A stretch of 64,000 nt of DNA from Dyella_A sp051962475 (GTDB lineage: Bacteria > Pseudomonadota > Gammaproteobacteria > Xanthomonadales > Rhodanobacteraceae). The notes beneath the pieces are model-generated. The model was given only the letters and a program-made list of their open reading frames with translations, was not told where the DNA came from and did no database searches. Both the position numbers and the translations under genes were made by a program. Positions 60,655 to 64,000 of the stretch are shown in pieces; position 1 is the stretch's first letter, and every line of letters begins with the position of its first letter. The stretch covers positions 1 through 64,000 of the forward strand of contig NZ_JBQCCF010000017.1 in assembly GCF_051962475.1 (NCBI RefSeq), in the 5' to 3' direction.

Positions 60655-61083
60655 ATGAATCAGGTCAAGCATCTGCTCGAGATCAAGGGCAACGCGGTGC
60701 ACGCGGTCGCGCCCGACACGGCCGTGCTGGAAGCCATCCGCCTGATGGCCGAGCGCCGGATCGGTGCGCTACTGGTGATGCGTGGCGAGCAGCTGGTGGG
60801 CATCGTTTCGGAGCGGGACTACGCACGCAAGGTGATCCTGCAGGGCCGGTCGTCCGGGGGTACCCCGGTATCCGAAATCATGAGCGCGCCGCCGGTCACC
60901 GTGGGGCCTGACACCGAAGTACTCGAATGCATGCGCCTGTGCACGCACAGCCGCATCCGCCACCTGCCGGTGGTCGAAGGCAACGCCGTGGTGGGCGTGA
61001 TCTCGATCGGCGACCTGGTGAAGGCGGTGATCGACGAACAGGCCGAGCAGATCGAGCAGCTGCAGCGCTATATCACCAGCTGA
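60655..61083 (+). CDS. tandem CBS-domain protein
   Basis: 142 residues made of two CBS modules (about 8-60 and 76-130: LMAERRIGALLVMRGEQLVG; CTHSRIRHLPVVEGNAVVGV). CBS pairs bind adenine nucleotides and act as energy sensors; no effector domain is attached. A GGGAGG ribosome-binding site supports the start. Stand-alone CBS proteins are often regulators of unknown partners. Confidence 0.9.
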   Translation: MNQVKHLLEIKGNAVHAVAPDTAVLEAIRLMAERRIGALLVMRGEQLVGIVSERDYARKVILQGRSSGGTPVSEIMSAPPVTVGPDTEVLECMRLCTHSRIRHLPVVEGNAVVGVISIGDLVKAVIDEQAEQIEQLQRYITS

Positions 61084-61111
61084 GCGTGATCGCGACCTTC
61101 TACTGAGCGCG

Positions 61112-62425
61112 CTACGGAGCACGCGGATCGACTGGTTCGTCTGACGTGGCGACGGGAACATCGGGCAACAGATCCGGCGACTGCCCGGCGCGACGCGCCA
61201 CCCACGTCGCTACCGTCGACACCAGCACACCGATCAGCGCCATGCCACCTACGCCGATGCCCGCCGTACCCAGCACGCTGACGCCACTGGTGACAACCAG
61301 ATCGCCGAAGCGCCAGACCGTGGTCTCAATGAAGTTCTTGCCCTTGTAGCGCGTCTCGCGCGGCACACGCGTATACAGTGCGTCGCTGGCCGGCTTGGTC
61401 ATGCCGTAGGCAAAACCGCGGCTCACCGCCAGCATCATCGCCACCAGGGGCACCGTGGCGCCGCCCAGCGCCAGGCTGCCTTGGCCACCGATCATCACCG
61501 CCGCCAGCAGCACCAGGTTCACCAGCGCCGGCAGCACCAGCCCCCAGCCGGCGCCCCAGCGCGTGAGAAGCCAGCGGGTCGCTGTCAGTTGCAGCAACGC
61601 GCCGAGCCCGTTCACTGCCAGATCCAGATGGGCATAGAACGCCGTGCGCAGCTCGCTGGTGGCGAGATGGAACTTGGCGTAATCGGCCACCAGGGCATAG
61701 GCGAGCGTGCCGATGCCATCGCCCAGCAACATGAGGATCGCCATGTAACGCAGGAACGGCCGCGACCACAGCTCGAGCACGCCCGCCCACAGCGAGCCGC
61801 CGATGGCCTCCTCGTTGCGTGACGGGTGTCCGGCAGCATCGTGCGTGGACAGACGCAGCAACAGCACCAGCGCTGCAGCGAGCATCAGCGCCGACACCAG
61901 CAGCAGCGGCGCCACGCCCAGCAGCCCGACCAGCAGGCTGGTCACCATCGGCCCGAATACCGCGCCGGCCATGCCACCCAGGGCGATCAGCGGGAATGTC
62001 CGTCGCGCCTGCGCGCTGTCGAAGATGTCCGCCATGAAACTCCAGAACAGCGACACCACGAACAGGTTGAACACGCTGACCCAGACGAAGAACACCACGC
62101 CCAGTTCGCGTGCGCCGATGCGCTCCTGCGCCAGGAAGGCCGGCACGAAGGCAATCAGGCAGGCAATGAAGAAGCAGTAGCTCCAGCCAAGCAGGCGACG
62201 GCGGGGAAAACGCGCCACCATGGCGCCGAATACCGGGGTCAGCACCAGCATGGCGATGAACGTCCCGAGGTAGAACAACGGCAACTGCGACGAGCCCACC
62301 GCGCCGCTCAGCTGGTCGCGCACCGGCCGCATGATGTAGTACGAGGTCAGTACGAAAAAGAACGCTGCAGCGGACAGGGCGGCGGCACGACGCTCGCTCG
62401 CGACGGCCTGGGGGAGTGGAGTCAC
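61112..62425 (-). CDS. MFS-type transporter resembling ATP/ADP translocases
   Basis: About 437 residues, 11-12 membrane helices (AALSAAAFFFVLTSYYIMRP first). Segments such as SYYIMRPVRDQL and SVFNLFVVSLFWSFMADIF resemble MFS members related to the Npt nucleotide translocases; transport of nucleotides is not demonstrated, and free-living bacteria carry such proteins with unknown substrates. The start is uncertain: GTG at 62425 is chosen, TTG at 62452 is possible, and no ATG is available. Converges on the CBS gene. Confidence 0.78.
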   Translation of the reverse strand: MTPLPQAVASERRAAALSAAAFFFVLTSYYIMRPVRDQLSGAVGSSQLPLFYLGTFIAMLVLTPVFGAMVARFPRRRLLGWSYCFFIACLIAFVPAFLAQERIGARELGVVFFVWVSVFNLFVVSLFWSFMADIFDSAQARRTFPLIALGGMAGAVFGPMVTSLLVGLLGVAPLLLVSALMLAAALVLLLRLSTHDAAGHPSRNEEAIGGSLWAGVLELWSRPFLRYMAILMLLGDGIGTLAYALVADYAKFHLATSELRTAFYAHLDLAVNGLGALLQLTATRWLLTRWGAGWGLVLPALVNLVLLAAVMIGGQGSLALGGATVPLVAMMLAVSRGFAYGMTKPASDALYTRVPRETRYKGKNFIETTVWRFGDLVVTSGVSVLGTAGIGVGGMALIGVLVSTVATWVARRAGQSPDLLPDVPVATSDEPVDPRAP

Positions 62426-62499
62426 CGGGGAGTTCCAGCGGGGGTCCGGCAAAGACTAGCATGCACCGTGCGGGTGCCTTCCGGTGCCGGGGGATGGGG

Positions 62500-64000
62500 A
62501 TGAACTACGACTACGTCATCGTGGGTGCCGGTTCGGCAGGTTGCGTGCTGGCCAACCGGCTGAGTGCAAATCCGAACGCGCGCGTGCTGCTGCTGGAGGC
62601 CGGCCCGCGTGACTGGAACCCTCTGATCCACATGCCCGCTGGGCTGGCCCGGTTGGTGAAGGTGCGCAGCGTGAACTGGAACTACGACACCGAGCCCGAG
62701 CCGCAGTTGCTCGGCCGACGCCTGTGGTGGCCGCGCGGCAAGACCTTGGGTGGCTCCAGCTCGATCAATGCGATGTGCTACATCCGCGGCGTGGCCGGCG
62801 ACTACGACCGCTGGGCGGCAGCCACCGGCGACGCGCGCTGGCGCTGGGAGCACGTGCTGCCCTGGTTCGTGCACAGCGAGGACAACAGCCGGGGCGTCGA
62901 TGCCTTCCACGGGACCGGCGGCCCGCTCGGTGTGTCCGACCTGCGATACCGCAACGTCCTCTCGGACGCGCTGATCGAGGCGGCCGCCGGCGCCGGCTTC
63001 GTCCGCAACCGCGATTTCAATGGCGACTCGCAGGAAGGCTTCGGGCTGTACCAGGTGACCCAGCGCGACGGCGCGCGCTGCTCCACCGCTGCCGGCTTCC
63101 TCAAGCCGGCTCGCCATCGGCCCAACCTGCACGTGCGCACCGGCGTGCTGGTCGAAAAGGTATTGATCGAGGGCGATCGCGCGGTCGGCGTGCAGCTGCG
63201 TTGCGGACATGGCAGCGAGCGCATCGAAGCGAACCAGGTGCTGCTGGCGGCCGGCGCGATCAACTCGCCGCAGTTGCTGATGCTCTCGGGCATCGGCCCG
63301 GCTGACGCGCTACGCACCCAGGGTATCGACGTCGCGCTCGACCTGCCCGGCGTCGGCGCCAACCTGCAGGACCATCTGGACATCTGCACCCTGGTCGGCA
63401 GCACCCAGCCGATTACCTACGACCACCTGAGCGAGATCAGCGTCGGGTGGCGCTACCTCACCCAACGGCAGGGGCCGGGCACGTCGAACATCGCCGAGGC
63501 GGGCGGCTTCGTGCGCAGCCGGCTGGCGACGGACGAGCGCTGCGATCTGCAGTTCCACTTCGTGCCCGCCCTGCTCGACGACCATGGCCGCCATCGCCTG
63601 CCGGGCGACGGCTACACGCTGCATGCGTGCTATCTGCACCCACGCAGCCGCGGCCGGCTGCATCTGCAATCGGCCGATCCGGGCCAGCCTATCGCGATTC
63701 ACGCCAACTACCTCGGGGACGGCGAAGGCCATGACTTGGCCCGCATGATCGAGGCCGCGAAGCTGTCGCGCGAGTTCCTCGCCCAGCGCGCCTTCGACCC
63801 CTACCGCGGCAAGCCGGTGTTCCCCGAAGGCGAGCTGCGCAGCGACGCCGACTTCGAGGGCTTCATCCGACGCAAGGCGGAGTCGATCTATCACCCCGTC
63901 GGCACCTGCCGGATGGGTGAGGATGTTGAAGCCGTGGTGGACAGCGAGCTGCGCGTACGCGGTATCGAGGGGCTGCGGGTGATCGATGCTTCGGTCATGC
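62500..64000 (+). CDS. GMC family oxidoreductase, choline dehydrogenase-like (3' end missing)
   Basis: FAD-dependent alcohol/choline dehydrogenase-type enzyme, 500 residues visible and cut by the window end within the final domain, about 20-30 residues short of the usual end. Rossmann motif YVIVGAGSAGCVLANRLS (about 4-22), GMC signature 1 GKTLGGSSSINAMCYIRG (about 80-97), signature 2 GAINSPQLLMLSGIGP (about 253-268), active-site His in YHPVGTCRMG (about 467). A GGGGA site precedes the ATG. Divergent from the MFS gene with 74 bases between starts. No betB/betI is visible, so betaine synthesis is not implied. Confidence 0.92.
   Translation, partial: MNYDYVIVGAGSAGCVLANRLSANPNARVLLLEAGPRDWNPLIHMPAGLARLVKVRSVNWNYDTEPEPQLLGRRLWWPRGKTLGGSSSINAMCYIRGVAGDYDRWAAATGDARWRWEHVLPWFVHSEDNSRGVDAFHGTGGPLGVSDLRYRNVLSDALIEAAAGAGFVRNRDFNGDSQEGFGLYQVTQRDGARCSTAAGFLKPARHRPNLHVRTGVLVEKVLIEGDRAVGVQLRCGHGSERIEANQVLLAAGAINSPQLLMLSGIGPADALRTQGIDVALDLPGVGANLQDHLDICTLVGSTQPITYDHLSEISVGWRYLTQRQGPGTSNIAEAGGFVRSRLATDERCDLQFHFVPALLDDHGRHRLPGDGYTLHACYLHPRSRGRLHLQSADPGQPIAIHANYLGDGEGHDLARMIEAAKLSREFLAQRAFDPYRGKPVFPEGELRSDADFEGFIRRKAESIYHPVGTCRMGEDVEAVVDSELRVRGIEGLRVIDASVM

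Noticed and set aside
62453..62499. MFS gene starting further upstream
   Set aside because: No ATG/GTG with a ribosome-binding site; a TAGTCT hexamer there could be its -10 instead.

Overview
The window is GC-rich, densely coded chromosomal DNA from a gammaproteobacterium. I place it in Xanthomonadales, most likely Rhodanobacteraceae (Rhodanobacter/Dyella/Luteibacter-like). Reasons: the lptGF/pepA-holC arrangement; a large TonB-dependent receptor of the Xanthomonas/Caulobacter type; GTP-dependent PEP carboxykinase; a metX-metB-hom operon; and intergenic palindromes resembling those of this order. This is inference from gene content; no rRNA or tRNA gene is visible. 52 protein-coding genes are called, the last cut by the right edge.

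Layout. 0-7.6 kb is housekeeping: a lipoprotein, threonine aldolase, a cation efflux protein, the LPS exporter permeases LptG/LptF, and divergently pepA and holC. 7.6-14.9 kb holds two tandem giant hybrid sensor kinases with beta-propeller sensors. 15.1-17.4 kb is a YceI / cytochrome b561 / YceI operon plus a 50-residue membrane peptide and a small glutaredoxin. 17.5-23.3 kb has L-serine dehydratase, then a redox-stress cluster around a LysR regulator (AhpD-like and cupin genes on one side; NmrA-like reductase, GST and Ohr on the other). 23.4-27.4 kb has an amino-acid permease, a third YceI and a DHA2 drug exporter.

27.4-31.1 kb is a methionine operon (metX-metB-hom). Its leader carries an S-box (SAM-I) riboswitch and a Shine-Dalgarno-sequestering hairpin. 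Immediately upstream of the -35 box sit two perfect tandem AGACGTCT boxes, the classical MetJ operator. This is the most interesting regulatory region of the window. 31.4-33.8 kb encodes a 2-oxoglutarate dioxygenase, a DUF1304 membrane protein and a fatty-acid desaturase. 34.2-36.4 kb is a stand-alone elongation factor G with its own promoter and terminator. 36.6-41.0 kb has a TonB receptor and a secreted M20 peptidase. 41.1-42.5 kb is an island with an orphan gene of lower GC and five clustered hairpins. 42.5-49.7 kb carries RF3, a CPBP protease, a hotdog protein, and FadE with a hydrolase and a divergent TetR regulator.

49.9-64 kb holds pckG; an ECF sigma / anti-sigma-like / DUF4097 operon; an outer-membrane-like protein; a GAF-GAF-GGDEF-EAL protein; Hsp33; MtgA; a GT2 glycosyltransferase; a CBS protein; an ATP/ADP-translocase-like MFS protein; and a truncated GMC oxidoreductase.

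The genes mostly form short operons with clear rho-independent terminators. I see no prophage, insertion sequence, CRISPR array or defence island.
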